Source: Ignavibacteriales bacterium
GTDB lineage: Bacteria; Bacteroidota; Ignavibacteria; Ignavibacteriales; Ignavibacteriaceae
DNA: 64,000 nt
Direction: 5' to 3'
Assembly: GCA_016709765.1 (NCBI GenBank)
Contig: JADJMD010000010.1
Span: 13,785-77,784, forward strand
Part shown: in pieces, positions 1 through 9,135 of the stretch
Layout of the letters: each line of letters opens with the position of its first letter
Numbering within the stretch: position 1 is the first letter of the stretch
The notes under the pieces: generated by a model
Told to the model about the DNA's origin: nothing
The model's input: only the letters and a program-made list of their open reading frames with translations
The model's database searches: none
Translations under genes and position numbers: made by a program

Positions 1-968
1 ACGTACTCATTAGCATATGATCCTGATTTAACTTTTTCAGTTTCAACAGGGTTAAAAAAGAGCGGGGGAGTAACAAATTGAAAAAACACAAACACCATCG
101 CCCCAATAAAAAGAATTATAAACTGCATTGGAATTTTTACAAGACCGTTTACAAGCAAACCCATTCTGCTTTGTGTAATATTTTTTGCAGAAAGATATCT
201 TGCAACCTGAGATTGATCCGTTCCAAAATAACTTAACATTAAAAAAGTACCACCGATTATTCCTGACCAGAATGTGTATCTGTCATTAAGATTAAAAGAA
301 AAATCTATGGCATTTAATTTCCCCATTTTGCCTGCGATATAAGCTGCATCAATAACTGAAATATCTTTTGGCAAAAGAAAATAAATCATAAAAAATGCAG
401 CAAACATTCCAATTGTTATGATAGATAATTGCAGAATGTGTGTTTTGTTTACAGCATTTGTTCCACCAATTGAGGTGTAAACGATGACCATTGCACCAAT
501 AATTATAATTGTGGTATTAAGTTCCCAGCCAAAAATAACTGAAAGTATTAGTGCAGGTGCGTAAATTGTAAACCCTGCCGCTAGTCCGCGCTGACTAAGA
601 AATAAAACACTTCCAAGAACTCTGTTTTTTAGATCAAATCTTTTCTCGAGGTACTCGTATGCAGTGTAAACATTTAGTTTACTGTAAATAGGAACTGCTG
701 TAATAGAAAGAATAATCATTGCGATCGGTAGGCCCAAATAGAATTGAACAAATCGCATTCCATCCACATAAGCTTGCCCGGGAGTTGAAAGAAAAGTTAT
801 TGCACTTGCTTGCGTAGCCATAATTGATAATGCAATAACCCACCACGAACTGCTTTTACCAGTTCGTAAATAGTCATCTACATTTTTTGTTTTTCGGGTT
901 TTCCAGGCACCGTAGAAAACAATAAAACCAGTAAACCCGCACATTACTATCCAATCAATCGTACTCAA
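1..968 (-). CDS. Sodium:solute symporter (SSS family), 3' end outside window
   Basis: Reading the minus strand from a TTG at 966-968 gives an open frame through the window edge, about 322 residues. It begins LSTIDWIVMCGFTGFIVFYG and contains several long hydrophobic segments. The stretches WWVIALSIMATQASAITFLS and YTAYEYLEKRFD are characteristic of the SSS family, which couples Na+ entry to uptake of sugars, amino acids or similar solutes across the inner membrane. The C-terminal helices are missing because the window starts here. The TTG start is chosen because it overlaps the TGA of the small upstream gene (TTGA), a typical translational coupling. The substrate cannot be told from sequence. 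Confidence 0.85.
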   Translation of the reverse strand, partial: MSTIDWIVMCGFTGFIVFYGAWKTRKTKNVDDYLRTGKSSSWWVIALSIMATQASAITFLSTPGQAYVDGMRFVQFYLGLPIAMIILSITAVPIYSKLNVYTAYEYLEKRFDLKNRVLGSVLFLSQRGLAAGFTIYAPALILSVIFGWELNTTIIIIGAMVIVYTSIGGTNAVNKTHILQLSIITIGMFAAFFMIYFLLPKDISVIDAAYIAGKMGKLNAIDFSFNLNDRYTFWSGIIGGTFLMLSYFGTDQSQVARYLSAKNITQSRMGLLVNGLVKIPMQFIILFIGAMVFVFFQFVTPPLFFNPVETEKVKSGSYANEY

Positions 969-1102
969 CTAAAAACCTTTGTGAATAGATAGAAAAGGAA
1001 AATTAATAATATAAGCTCGCCAAACACGAGCAAATAAATTTTATTCCAAGATTTAAGAAAAGGAGGTTTGTCTTCAATATTATTTTCTAAATTATCTTTC
1101 AA
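965..1102 (-). CDS. 45-aa single-span membrane protein, putative small partner of the symporter
   Basis: This short frame starts with TTG directly after the TAG of the PIG-L gene and ends in a TGA that overlaps the TTG of the symporter. It would encode about 45 residues: a charged N-terminal stretch (KDNLENNIEDKPPFLKSW), then a single hydrophobic helix (IYLLVFGELILLIFLFYLF) and a short lysine-containing tail. The gene-to-gene packing with no spare bases argues that it is translated. I infer a small accessory subunit of the SSS transporter, comparable in position to small membrane proteins found next to other transporters. There is no recognised family and no ATG start, so confidence is moderate. 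Confidence 0.55.
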   Translation of the reverse strand: MKDNLENNIEDKPPFLKSWNKIYLLVFGELILLIFLFYLFTKVFS

Positions 1103-3574
1103 CTATTTACCAGAATAAAGTATGTTTACAAATAATTTAATTGCTCCTTCAACTCCGGCAGGAATTTCTCTAAAGAATGATAATCCCGTATACACAAAAG
1201 TGCCTTTGCCGTATTTAGTAATAAGTAAAGATCCTGTCTTAGGTGTTTCTCCTTTATCGTTCATCGATAAAAGAGCTGTATAATTTTTATCCCATTCATT
1301 TGGGAAATATAATCCACGTTCCTGAATCCAGCCATTAAAATTATCAGTTGTGATTTTAAACGGCTTATTAAAAATCTGATGCTCACCTATAAGAATATCA
1401 ACTTTAGATTTTTCATCAGTAACACGATCACGAGAAATCTTTAATGGATATACTCCGGGTTCAACTACCAGATCACCAGTAGTGTTGTACTGAGAAATCA
1501 GTGTCCCGCCTTGTTCAACATATTTAACTAGCTCACTATGAAATAACGCAAGATTATCAACTGTATTGTATGCTCGTATTCCAGTTATAATTACATCATA
1601 TTGATTAAGATTATTAGAACCAAAATGTTTATCATCGAGTAAAGTAACATCAAATCCGAGATCGGATAAGAAATCAGGAATCTTATCACCAGAGCCGACA
1701 ATGTATCCTATCTTGTTAATTACATCTTTCTCAAAATTAAACAGCTCAAGTTTAGCTTTTGAATCATAGAAAATTGTTTGAGGAAGAATATGTTTATAAT
1801 CAATTCGTGTTGGACTCTTAGTATAAGTCTTATTATCAATTATAACATTAGCTGTTAATTCTGAATTAGAACCGTTACTTGAAGGGGAAACTTTTACATA
1901 AAAATTTATTTTCTGATTCTTTTTATCAATCTGAAAATCAATTTGATTTGGAAAAACTTTCCATCCACCGCTACAATTTAAATTGATCTTACCATTTACT
2001 GAATTTTTAAATGATTGAACAGTAACTTTAATTTCTTTTTCATCTTTATTACTTAAAAAATAAATTTCTTTTTCAAGTGTTACAGTTACAGGTGGGGTTA
2101 TGACCACAGGTTTATAAACTTCTCCATCAACAGGGTCATTTATTCTATTATAGATTGGAATTGAAAAATTAATCGATTGATTTTTATAACTAACAATAAA
2201 ATCACAAATTAGTTTAGATTTTTCTTCAGGCCATCCAATTAAATTTTGATCACTAACATTATACATCCCAACATTGTGTCCATTTTGCAGCCAATATGGT
2301 TGTGAAATTGGTGTATTTTCAGGAATAAAAAATTTAAGATCGTATGAATTTAGTTCACCATTATTAAGGATTAAGTTATCAACTTGCTTATTATCAAAAA
2401 GATCAACACTTACTTTATTTAAAGTTAAGTCTTTTTCGCTTCTATTGATTATGGATGCTTTTAAATTTAAAGTATCACCAACAGAAACAAATTCATTGTC
2501 AGAAATAGCTTCAATCCAAATTCCAGCGCAGGATCGAATTAACTCAGTTATTTCTTTGAGCTTTACATCTTTCCAATACTCATCTTTTAGTCTTAATATT
2601 TTTTCACGAATTAAAAATAAATTATCCAGACTTGCCGCTGGATTTTCATCATCAAACTCTGTAATAGTTTTTTGGATTGAAGAATGAATTTCATTTCCGC
2701 CTTCAACTCGGTCCCAGCTTAAATCAATTCCTTCAAAAATGTCATTTCTAACCGAATCACCTTTGAGCAGTGAAAAATAATTTAAAATATTATTTCTAAT
2801 TCCTGATGCCCCAAAACCCTGACTTTTATGCATCGATCTGCTTAACGCTGAAATTTCCGTGTAGGACATTCCAAGTAGCGAATTATATTCTCCAAGATTT
2901 AAAGACGGAATTTCTGACAAATCAATATTGGAATTTTGTAGTGCAGGAAGCCATGCATTCCAGAAAACTCTTTTTGGCTGCCAGGTGTTTACATATTTTA
3001 ATTGATCGGTAAACGCTTTTGGATCATTTGCCAAATTAAATGCTTCTACTGCTAAAATTGCAGAAGCAGTATGATGTCCGTGTCCACCTTGCCCGGTTGT
3101 AGGAAATCTCGTAATTATAATATCCGGACGAAAATTTCTAATAACCCAAACAACATCGCTTAATACTTTTTCTTTATCCCAAAACTCAAAAGTTTCTTCG
3201 GATGATTTTGAGTAGCCAAAATCAATTGCACGAGTAAAAAACTGTTCACCTCCATCGCGTCTTCTTGCTTCTAATAATTCCTGTGTCCTTAAAACTCCAA
3301 GCTGGTCAGATTGTTCCGTCCCGATTAAATTTTGTCCGCCATCACCTCGAGTCATTGCAAGGTAACCGGTTCTCATTAACTTACCTTTAGCCAAATAAGA
3401 AATTAATGATGTGTTTTCATCGTCAGGATGCGCGGCGAAGTAAAGCACACTGCCAAGAACATCCAATTTATTTAATGCTAATTTAATTTCGGATGAACTC
3501 ATTGATGGAAGAGGCTGGGACAAAATATGTACTGATGCTACCATCAGAAAAAGTATTAAAATTATTCTTGTCAT
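1103..3574 (-). CDS. Secreted PIG-L (LmbE-like) family deacetylase, multidomain
   Basis: About 823 residues. The start is placed at the ATG preceding TRIILILFLMVASV because this gives a clean signal peptide; an in-frame codon 51 bases upstream would add a non-signal stretch. The PIG-L zinc motif AHPDDE lies near residues 48-53, with the second cluster GHGHHTA near 164-170, so the deacetylase core occupies roughly residues 25-330. Family members remove acetyl from N-acetylglucosamine-type amines with a divalent metal. The middle (about 350-600) looks like beta-sandwich domains, and the C-terminal 200 residues (IITGIRAYNT, YVEQGGTLISQYNTT) resemble a class I glutamine-amidotransferase/ThuA-like fold. 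It is followed without a gap by the small membrane protein and the symporter, suggesting that products released in the periplasm are imported. Confidence 0.85.
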   Translation of the reverse strand: MTRIILILFLMVASVHILSQPLPSMSSSEIKLALNKLDVLGSVLYFAAHPDDENTSLISYLAKGKLMRTGYLAMTRGDGGQNLIGTEQSDQLGVLRTQELLEARRRDGGEQFFTRAIDFGYSKSSEETFEFWDKEKVLSDVVWVIRNFRPDIIITRFPTTGQGGHGHHTASAILAVEAFNLANDPKAFTDQLKYVNTWQPKRVFWNAWLPALQNSNIDLSEIPSLNLGEYNSLLGMSYTEISALSRSMHKSQGFGASGIRNNILNYFSLLKGDSVRNDIFEGIDLSWDRVEGGNEIHSSIQKTITEFDDENPAASLDNLFLIREKILRLKDEYWKDVKLKEITELIRSCAGIWIEAISDNEFVSVGDTLNLKASIINRSEKDLTLNKVSVDLFDNKQVDNLILNNGELNSYDLKFFIPENTPISQPYWLQNGHNVGMYNVSDQNLIGWPEEKSKLICDFIVSYKNQSINFSIPIYNRINDPVDGEVYKPVVITPPVTVTLEKEIYFLSNKDEKEIKVTVQSFKNSVNGKINLNCSGGWKVFPNQIDFQIDKKNQKINFYVKVSPSSNGSNSELTANVIIDNKTYTKSPTRIDYKHILPQTIFYDSKAKLELFNFEKDVINKIGYIVGSGDKIPDFLSDLGFDVTLLDDKHFGSNNLNQYDVIITGIRAYNTVDNLALFHSELVKYVEQGGTLISQYNTTGDLVVEPGVYPLKISRDRVTDEKSKVDILIGEHQIFNKPFKITTDNFNGWIQERGLYFPNEWDKNYTALLSMNDKGETPKTGSLLITKYGKGTFVYTGLSFFREIPAGVEGAIKLFVNILYSGK

Positions 3575-3905
3575 ATAAATATTTAGTTTATTAATCGGTA
3601 AAAAGTTGATGTGAGTATAGTACAATGAATCTAAATATCCAAGATAAAATGTTTGAACGGTGAAAAGATTGTGTGGTTAGTAATTATGAAAAGGTTGTCA
3701 GATGCTTTATATAATTTTACTCATTTTAACGGTCTGATTAAATTGTTATTTTTGTTGGAAAGCAAAAGCAAAATAAAAACTGAAAAAATAAATATTAATT
3801 ATTAGTTTATTTAATAGTAGTAATTAGTTAGAATGCTAGATTGATATTGTCTTAATATAGAACTAAATTAGAGCTGTAATTTAGACATTAATAAAGGACG
3901 TAATA
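3575..3905. other. Intergenic gap between divergent PIG-L gene and toxin-antitoxin pair
   Basis: Very AT-rich, no open frame of note in either strand. It must hold divergent promoters. The only clear signal is a Shine-Dalgarno-like AAAGGA a few bases before the antitoxin ATG. I see no terminator or repeat. Confidence 0.5.
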
Positions 3906-4196
3906 ATGAAAAATATTTCTGTTACTAATGATATAATTCCGGTTGGGCAGTTCAAATCTGGATTAGCAAAATACTTAAAAGATATACAGGTTAGAAAACA
4001 CTCTCTTGTAATAACACAAAATGGTAAGCCTGCTGGTGTTTTAGTTTCTCCAACAGAATATGATTCTTTGAATGAAACTAAAATGTTTATCGAATCAATT
4101 TCCAGAGGATTAGCTGATTCTGAAAACAGTGATATTTTTTCAACTGCGCAATTAAAGAGTGAATTAAAAAAGTACAGAGCCAGTAAATCTTTATGA
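3906..4196 (+). CDS. Phd/YefM-type antitoxin
   Basis: 96 residues starting at an ATG preceded by AAAGGACG. The N-terminal half (IIPVGQFKSGLAKYLKDIQ, then HSLVITQNGKPAGVLVSP) is the classical Phd/YefM fold, which binds DNA as a dimer and represses its own operon. The C-terminal half is charged and probably wraps the toxin. The stop overlaps the start of the toxin gene by four bases (ATGA), the usual arrangement that keeps the two proteins in balance. It lies alone between a PIG-L gene and an LPS operon, so its role is local stability or stress response rather than a link to its neighbours. Confidence 0.88.
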   Translation: MKNISVTNDIIPVGQFKSGLAKYLKDIQVRKHSLVITQNGKPAGVLVSPTEYDSLNETKMFIESISRGLADSENSDIFSTAQLKSELKKYRASKSL

Positions 4197-4492
4197 AAGT
4201 AAACTGGACAAAAGAGGCAATGATAAATCTTCAACAAATCGAAGATTTTATTTCTGCTGATAATCCGGAAGCAGCAATTCAGTTAATTGACAAATTGATT
4301 TCATTAACAAAAGATCTTGGTAGGTTTCCAAAGAAGGGAAGAATCGTTCCAGAATTATCCATTGATCGGATTAGGGAAATTATATACAAGAATTATAGAA
4401 CAGTTTACGCGATAAAAAAGAAGTCTATAACTATCTTAACTGTGTTTGAAAGTCATAAGTTGCTCTCAAAAGAAGATATTGAAAAAGTTTAA
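4193..4492 (+). CDS. ParE/RelE-superfamily toxin
   Basis: 99 residues, ATG overlapping the antitoxin stop. The sequence VNWTKEAMINLQQIEDFIS, the conserved REIIYKNYRTVYAIKK core and the C-terminal ILTVFESHKLL match ParE/RelE-like plasmid-stabilisation toxins. Members are either gyrase poisons (ParE) or ribosome-dependent mRNA nucleases (RelE). The helical N-terminal IEDFIS region is more ParE-like, but I cannot decide the target from sequence. It ends 26 bases before kdsA, so some read-through into the LPS operon is possible. Confidence 0.87.
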   Translation: MKVNWTKEAMINLQQIEDFISADNPEAAIQLIDKLISLTKDLGRFPKKGRIVPELSIDRIREIIYKNYRTVYAIKKKSITILTVFESHKLLSKEDIEKV

Positions 4493-4518
4493 TTAAATTT
4501 AATAAACAATAAAATTTT

Positions 4519-5337
4519 ATGTCAGTAAAAATAAATCAAATAGTAATCGGTGATAACAAACCGTTTGTTCTAATTGCCGGACCCTGTGTTGTTGAAAATG
4601 AAAAAATGATTCTTGAAACAGCTGCAGCAATAAGCAAAATTGCTTCCGAAATTGGTATACCGTTCATCTTCAAATCAAGTTTTAAAAAAGCCAATAGAAC
4701 TAATCTAAAATCTTTTACCGGATTAGGTGATGAAGAATCAATTGCCATTCTTAAAAAAGTTAAAGATGAATTAAAGTTATCTATTGTTACTGATATCCAT
4801 ACTGAATCTGATATTGAAAAAGTTGGTGATGCTGTAGATATTTTGCAAATACCCGCGTTTCTATCACGGCAAACTGATTTACTGATTGCCGCCGGAAAAT
4901 CCGGAAAAATTGTTAACATAAAAAAAGGACAGTTTCTTGCTCCAGAAGATATGAAGCATGCTGCCGATAAAGTTGCATCAACTGGTAATGATAAAATAAT
5001 GTTAACTGAGCGCGGAACAACTTTTGGTTATCATAATCTTGTTGTTGATATGCGCTCATTAGTGATAATGAGAGAACTTGGATATCCTGTTGTTATGGAT
5101 TCAACACACGCTGTTCAACTTCCAAGTAAAGATTTAATCAGCGGTGGACAGCCGAAATTTATTAAACCGCTCGCACGTGCAGCAATGGCAGTGGGGATTG
5201 ATGCACTGTTTCTGGAGGTTCACCCGGATCCTAAAAATGCTTTAAGTGATGCTGCCAGCCAACTACCACTTTCTGAATTAAAAGAACTTTTAATAGAATT
5301 GAAGAAGATAGATCAAATAACTAAAAACTATAATTGA
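4519..5337 (+). CDS. kdsA: 3-deoxy-8-phosphooctulonate (Kdo-8-P) synthase
   Basis: 272 residues, the usual KdsA length. It condenses phosphoenolpyruvate with D-arabinose 5-phosphate to give Kdo-8-phosphate, the cytosolic precursor of the inner-core sugar Kdo. Diagnostic stretches are IAGPCVVEN at the N-terminus, FKSSFKKANR, the GTTFGYHNLVVDMRSL loop, and DSTHAVQLP with the metal/phosphate-binding histidine. The next gene makes its arabinose-5-phosphate substrate, and the following three export LPS, so the order follows the pathway. The spacing to kdsD is 21 bases. Confidence 0.97.
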   Translation: MSVKINQIVIGDNKPFVLIAGPCVVENEKMILETAAAISKIASEIGIPFIFKSSFKKANRTNLKSFTGLGDEESIAILKKVKDELKLSIVTDIHTESDIEKVGDAVDILQIPAFLSRQTDLLIAAGKSGKIVNIKKGQFLAPEDMKHAADKVASTGNDKIMLTERGTTFGYHNLVVDMRSLVIMRELGYPVVMDSTHAVQLPSKDLISGGQPKFIKPLARAAMAVGIDALFLEVHPDPKNALSDAASQLPLSELKELLIELKKIDQITKNYN

Positions 5338-5358
5338 TCTAAAAAGGAAAAAAATAAA

Positions 5359-6330
5359 TTGAATGATATTATAAAAAACGGAAAAGAAGTTATCAGGATA
5401 GAAGCAGACGCAGTTGCTGATCTTCAACAAAGTATTAATGAAGATTTTGTAAATGCAGTTGAAACAATTTTTGCTTCAAAGGGGAGAGTTGTTTTAACCG
5501 GGATGGGAAAATCAGGATTGATTGCTCGTAAAATTGTAGCAACTTTAAACTCAACCGGTACTGCTGCTATTTATCTTCATCCAACAGATGCATTGCATGG
5601 TGATCTTGGAATGGTTAGAAGTGATGACGTCGTAATATTAATTTCCAAAAGTGGTGAGACAGAAGAGATTTCAAATCTACTTCCAATGTTAAAACGATTA
5701 AATGTAAAACTTATTGCGATGAGTGGGAACAAAGAATCCAGACTCGCACGCGAGTGTGATATTTTTCTAAATATTTCGGTTAAAGAAGAAGCATGTCCTT
5801 ACGATCTTGCTCCAACCGCATCTACAACTGCAACTCTGGCATTAGGTGATGCGCTTGCAGTTTCATTACTCAAAAAAAGAAATTTTACTGCTAAAGATTT
5901 TGCTTTTTTACATCCGGGCGGAAGTCTTGGCAAACGTCTTTCTCTAAAAATTAAAGAAGTTATGATAACCGGCGAACGAATTCCTAAAGTAAAAAAAGAA
6001 ACATCAATTAAGGATGTCATTTTTGAAATCACAAGTAAGAGACTTGGGACTACTTGCGTTTTAGATGAAAATGGTAAACTTGCCGGAATTATTACTGATG
6101 GTGATTTACGTAGATTGCTTGAGAAGACATTAGATATTAGCGGACTTTATGCTAAAGACGTAATGACATCAAGCCCAAAAGTTTTGAATGAAGACTATCT
6201 TGCATCTTTTGCATTGCAGCAAATGGAAAATTTTAAAATTACAAGCTTAGTCATTACCGATGATTCTCATAAACCGGTTGGCATAATTCATCTGCACGAT
6301 TTAATTAATCTTGGATTGCAAAGCAGATGA
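5359..6330 (+). CDS. kdsD: Arabinose-5-phosphate isomerase
   Basis: 323 residues. It converts ribulose 5-phosphate to arabinose 5-phosphate for KdsA. An N-terminal SIS domain (GMGKSGLIARKI near residue 50, ISKSGETEEI near 95) is followed by two CBS domains in the last 130 residues (TTCVLDENGKLAGIITDGD, ITDDSHKPVGIIHLHD), the standard KpsF/KdsD layout. The start is a TTG at 5359, supported by an AAAAAGGAAA ribosome-binding site at 5341-5350 and by the absence of an in-frame ATG at the family's N-terminus. The stop overlaps the lptC start (ATGA). The GutQ/KpsF paralogue names are alternatives, but the kdsA context favours KdsD. Confidence 0.95.
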   Translation: MNDIIKNGKEVIRIEADAVADLQQSINEDFVNAVETIFASKGRVVLTGMGKSGLIARKIVATLNSTGTAAIYLHPTDALHGDLGMVRSDDVVILISKSGETEEISNLLPMLKRLNVKLIAMSGNKESRLARECDIFLNISVKEEACPYDLAPTASTTATLALGDALAVSLLKKRNFTAKDFAFLHPGGSLGKRLSLKIKEVMITGERIPKVKKETSIKDVIFEITSKRLGTTCVLDENGKLAGIITDGDLRRLLEKTLDISGLYAKDVMTSSPKVLNEDYLASFALQQMENFKITSLVITDDSHKPVGIIHLHDLINLGLQSR

Positions 6331-6866
6331 AATTTGTTGTTCTAATTTTATCTGTCTTATTTCTTTTTCCGTTCTGCTCATCTAAGAGAGTAAAACCTTC
6401 AATCGATGTAAATCTAAAACTTGAAGAATTGCCTTCACAGGAAAGCTGGAATTCAGTAATTACTTTTTCTGATTCAGGCAAAATTAGTGCGATTTTGTAT
6501 GCTGGACATTTAAAAAAGTTCGATGAGAAAAGAGAAACGTTTCTGGATCAAAAAATTAAAGTAGATTTTTATAATCCACAGGAAATTCATACTACAACTT
6601 TAACTTCAATTAAAGGCAGAGTAGATGAAACAACAAATAATCTTTATGCGATAGACAGTGTGGTTGTTTTCAGTGATAGTGTTACAATTAAAACAGATGA
6701 AATGATGTGGCGAAATAAGGATAGAAAAATCGTTTCGGATAAATTTGTAACTGTTATCTCACCAAATGAAACGATTCAAGGGTACGGATTTGAGTCTGAT
6801 CAAAGTTTAACTAACTATGTAATATATAACATTACTTATGTTACAAGATCGGATACTACTCAGTGA
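6327..6866 (+). CDS. lptC: LPS export protein LptC-like lipoprotein
   Basis: 179 residues. The N-terminus has a hydrophobic leader ending in LFLFPFCSS, a lipobox that would leave a lipid-modified cysteine near residue 17; classical LptC instead keeps a transmembrane anchor. The rest is a predicted beta-jellyroll of the LptC/OstA type, with alternating motifs such as AILYAGHLKKFDEKRETFLD and DSVTIKTDEMMWRNKDRKIV. LptC receives LPS from the LptB2FG transporter and hands it to LptA. It overlaps kdsD by four bases and precedes an OstA-like gene and lptB, so the assignment is supported by context as well as fold. Confidence 0.85.
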   Translation: MKFVVLILSVLFLFPFCSSKRVKPSIDVNLKLEELPSQESWNSVITFSDSGKISAILYAGHLKKFDEKRETFLDQKIKVDFYNPQEIHTTTLTSIKGRVDETTNNLYAIDSVVVFSDSVTIKTDEMMWRNKDRKIVSDKFVTVISPNETIQGYGFESDQSLTNYVIYNITYVTRSDTTQ

Positions 6867-8386
6867 TTATTTATTTTAATAATATTTCTAAAGTCATTTC
6901 TAATCCGATTCATCGGGTGAGAAATCTTTTGTATCAAAAGATTAAAGATTTCTCAGTCGCGGACTCCTTCGAAATGACCAAAGAATTTAAGTTTGGGAAA
7001 GGATTCGGATTATTTTTATTATTTCTTATCCTTCTCAATTCTGGATCTATGTTTGCACAACAAAATCAGCTCATTACAGTAATTGGTGATTCACTTGTCG
7101 GAAAAATGGTTAATGGTGAATCAACTCGTGAAGTTTACGGCAACGTTATAATTACACAAGGCGATGTGATAATAAATTGTGATAAAGCGATTCATTTTAT
7201 TTCCAGAAACGAAGCTGAATTAATTGGAAATGTTGTTGCAAAAAAAGATACACTTACAATTAAAACTCCGCGTGGATTTTACTTCGGAAATCAAAGCAAG
7301 ACAAGAAGCAATGCAGGAGTTTATCTTGATGACAAAAAAGTTATTTTAACTGCCGATAGCGGTGAATATTATTTTAATGAGGACCGCGCTTTTTTTGAAT
7401 CTAAAGTTAGATTGTACGATACAACAACAACACTAACATCAAACGAACTGACGTACTTTCAGCAGCAGAACAGGGCAGTAGCAATTGGTGATGTGATGAT
7501 TATTGATTCAGATAATCAAATACTCGCTGATACACTTGAACATTTTAGAAATACTAAAATAACATTTGCGTTTAGCAATGTGCGGTTAACAAATCTTAAA
7601 AATAATTCTGAAATTTATAGTGAACACTTGGAAGACTATAGAAACAGGGGGTACTCGTTAATTGATGTTAAACCGTTATTTATTCAGGTTGATACATCTT
7701 ATGTTACACAAGAAGACGGTTCAGAAGAAATAGAACTTGATACCTTGTTTATCAAATCACAAAAAATGGAAGCGTACCGGGATTCGACACAAAGATTTTT
7801 TGCAATTGATTCCGTTAGCATTCTTAAAAGTGAATTTGCTTCTAAAAACGATTTAACAATATTTTATCGTAGTGAAGATAAAATCATAACAAAAAAAATA
7901 AATTTATCTGCAAAGCAGCCTGTTCTCTGGCAGCAAACATCTCAGCTTACAGGTGATTCAATTACAATTTATCTAAAGGATAATAACATTAACCAACTTG
8001 ATGTTGACGGAACTTCATTTATGTTATCCCAAAATGAAAATTATATTGAGCGGTACGATCAGACTTCCAGCGAACAGATTAAAATATTTTTTGCGGATAA
8101 TAAAATTTCTCGTGCCGAATTTTTTGGAAATGTTTACTCAATCTATTTTATGTATGACGGTGAAACAAAAAACGGATTAACAAAATCAAACTCAGCAGAA
8201 ACAACAGTGATGTTTGAGAATAATGAGGTTACCGAAGTTAAACTTTACAAAAATCCTGCAAGCGAATACTATCCTGAGCAGCAGGTAAATGGGAATGAAA
8301 AATCGTATCTTTTGCCGAGGTTTGTTGTTTTACAAAACAAACCAACTAAAGAAGAAATGTATAATCTTTTGAATGAACTTAGATAG
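6863..8386 (+). CDS. OstA/LptA-like LPS transport protein, start ambiguous
   Basis: Up to 507 residues. Two starts compete: a GTG at 6863 overlapping the lptC stop, or an ATG at 6974. The ATG gives a proper signal peptide (KGFGLFLLFLILL, then MFAQQ) and is the better choice. The 111 bases between hold a palindromic repeat whose end supplies this ATG. The mature protein repeats the OstA beta-jellyroll pattern (GDVIINCDKAIHFISRNEAE, LTADSGEYYFNEDRAFFESK), so it forms the periplasmic bridge that carries LPS from LptC towards the outer membrane. At about 470 mature residues it is more than twice the size of E. coli LptA, as is common for the larger OstA-like proteins of the Bacteroidetes group. 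Confidence 0.82.
   Translation: MIIYFNNISKVISNPIHRVRNLLYQKIKDFSVADSFEMTKEFKFGKGFGLFLLFLILLNSGSMFAQQNQLITVIGDSLVGKMVNGESTREVYGNVIITQGDVIINCDKAIHFISRNEAELIGNVVAKKDTLTIKTPRGFYFGNQSKTRSNAGVYLDDKKVILTADSGEYYFNEDRAFFESKVRLYDTTTTLTSNELTYFQQQNRAVAIGDVMIIDSDNQILADTLEHFRNTKITFAFSNVRLTNLKNNSEIYSEHLEDYRNRGYSLIDVKPLFIQVDTSYVTQEDGSEEIELDTLFIKSQKMEAYRDSTQRFFAIDSVSILKSEFASKNDLTIFYRSEDKIITKKINLSAKQPVLWQQTSQLTGDSITIYLKDNNINQLDVDGTSFMLSQNENYIERYDQTSSEQIKIFFADNKISRAEFFGNVYSIYFMYDGETKNGLTKSNSAETTVMFENNEVTEVKLYKNPASEYYPEQQVNGNEKSYLLPRFVVLQNKPTKEEMYNLLNELR
6918..6976. repeat. Nested palindromic element at the start of the lptA-like gene
   Basis: A perfect 12-base inverted repeat, TGAGAAATCTTT (6918-6929) and AAAGATTTCTCA (6944-6955), encloses a second hairpin, CTTTTG-TAT-CAAAAG (6926-6940). 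It is followed by TCGCGGACTCCTTCGAAATG, ending in the ATG at 6974-6976. The element looks like a dispersed palindromic repeat inserted between lptC and the lptA-like gene. If translated from the upstream GTG it would be read in frame as part of the protein. No second copy of the whole element occurs in the window. Confidence 0.65.
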
Positions 8387-8391
8387 AAATT

Positions 8392-9129
8392 ATGAGCACA
8401 ACTTTAAGAAGTGAAAATCTTGTAAAGATTTATAAAAAGCGAACCGTTGTTAACAAAGCTTCAGTCCAGGTTTCCAAAGGTGAGATTGTTGGATTGCTTG
8501 GACCAAACGGAGCCGGCAAAACAACTACTTTTTATATGATAACCGGAATGATAAAACCTGAATCAGGAAAAGTTTTTCTTGATGATGCGGATATAACCAA
8601 GGTTCCAATGTACAAACGGGCACGAATGGGAATAGGTTATTTGCCGCAAGAAGCTTCTATTTTTAGAACATTATCGGTTGAAGATAATCTGCTTGCTGTT
8701 TTGGAAATGACAAAACTTAACTCAAAACAGCGCAAAGAAAAATGTGAATCACTTCTTGAGGAACTCACAATATCCCATTTAAGAAAAAGTATGGGCTTTC
8801 AATTAAGCGGCGGCGAAAGAAGAAGAACTGAAATTGCTCGCGCTCTTGCAACTGATCCAAGTTTTATTTTGCTGGATGAACCATTTGCCGGAGTTGACCC
8901 GATTGCAGTAGAAGATATTATGAATATTGTTTCCAATCTTAAAAACCGCGGTATTGGTGTTTTGGTTACGGATCACAACGTACACGAAACATTAAGCATT
9001 GTTGATAAAGGTTATATTCTTATTAACGGTGTAATCTTTAAACAGGGCACTGCCGATGAACTTGCTAATGATGAAGAGGTTAGAAAACTTTATTTAGGCG
9101 AAAAGTTTAAGCTGGATAGGTATTCTTAA
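8392..9129 (+). CDS. lptB: LPS export ABC transporter ATP-binding protein
   Basis: 245 residues, the normal LptB length. Walker A GPNGAGKTTTFYM lies near residues 37-49, the ABC signature LSGGERRR near 140, and Walker B FILLDEPFAGVDP near 160-172, followed by the switch histidine in VTDHNVHET. LptB powers extraction of LPS from the inner membrane with LptF and LptG, which are not in this window. It follows the OstA-like gene by five bases and closes the kdsA-kdsD-lptC-lptA-lptB operon. Confidence 0.97.
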   Translation: MSTTLRSENLVKIYKKRTVVNKASVQVSKGEIVGLLGPNGAGKTTTFYMITGMIKPESGKVFLDDADITKVPMYKRARMGIGYLPQEASIFRTLSVEDNLLAVLEMTKLNSKQRKEKCESLLEELTISHLRKSMGFQLSGGERRRTEIARALATDPSFILLDEPFAGVDPIAVEDIMNIVSNLKNRGIGVLVTDHNVHETLSIVDKGYILINGVIFKQGTADELANDEEVRKLYLGEKFKLDRYS

Positions 9130-9135
9130 ACATTA

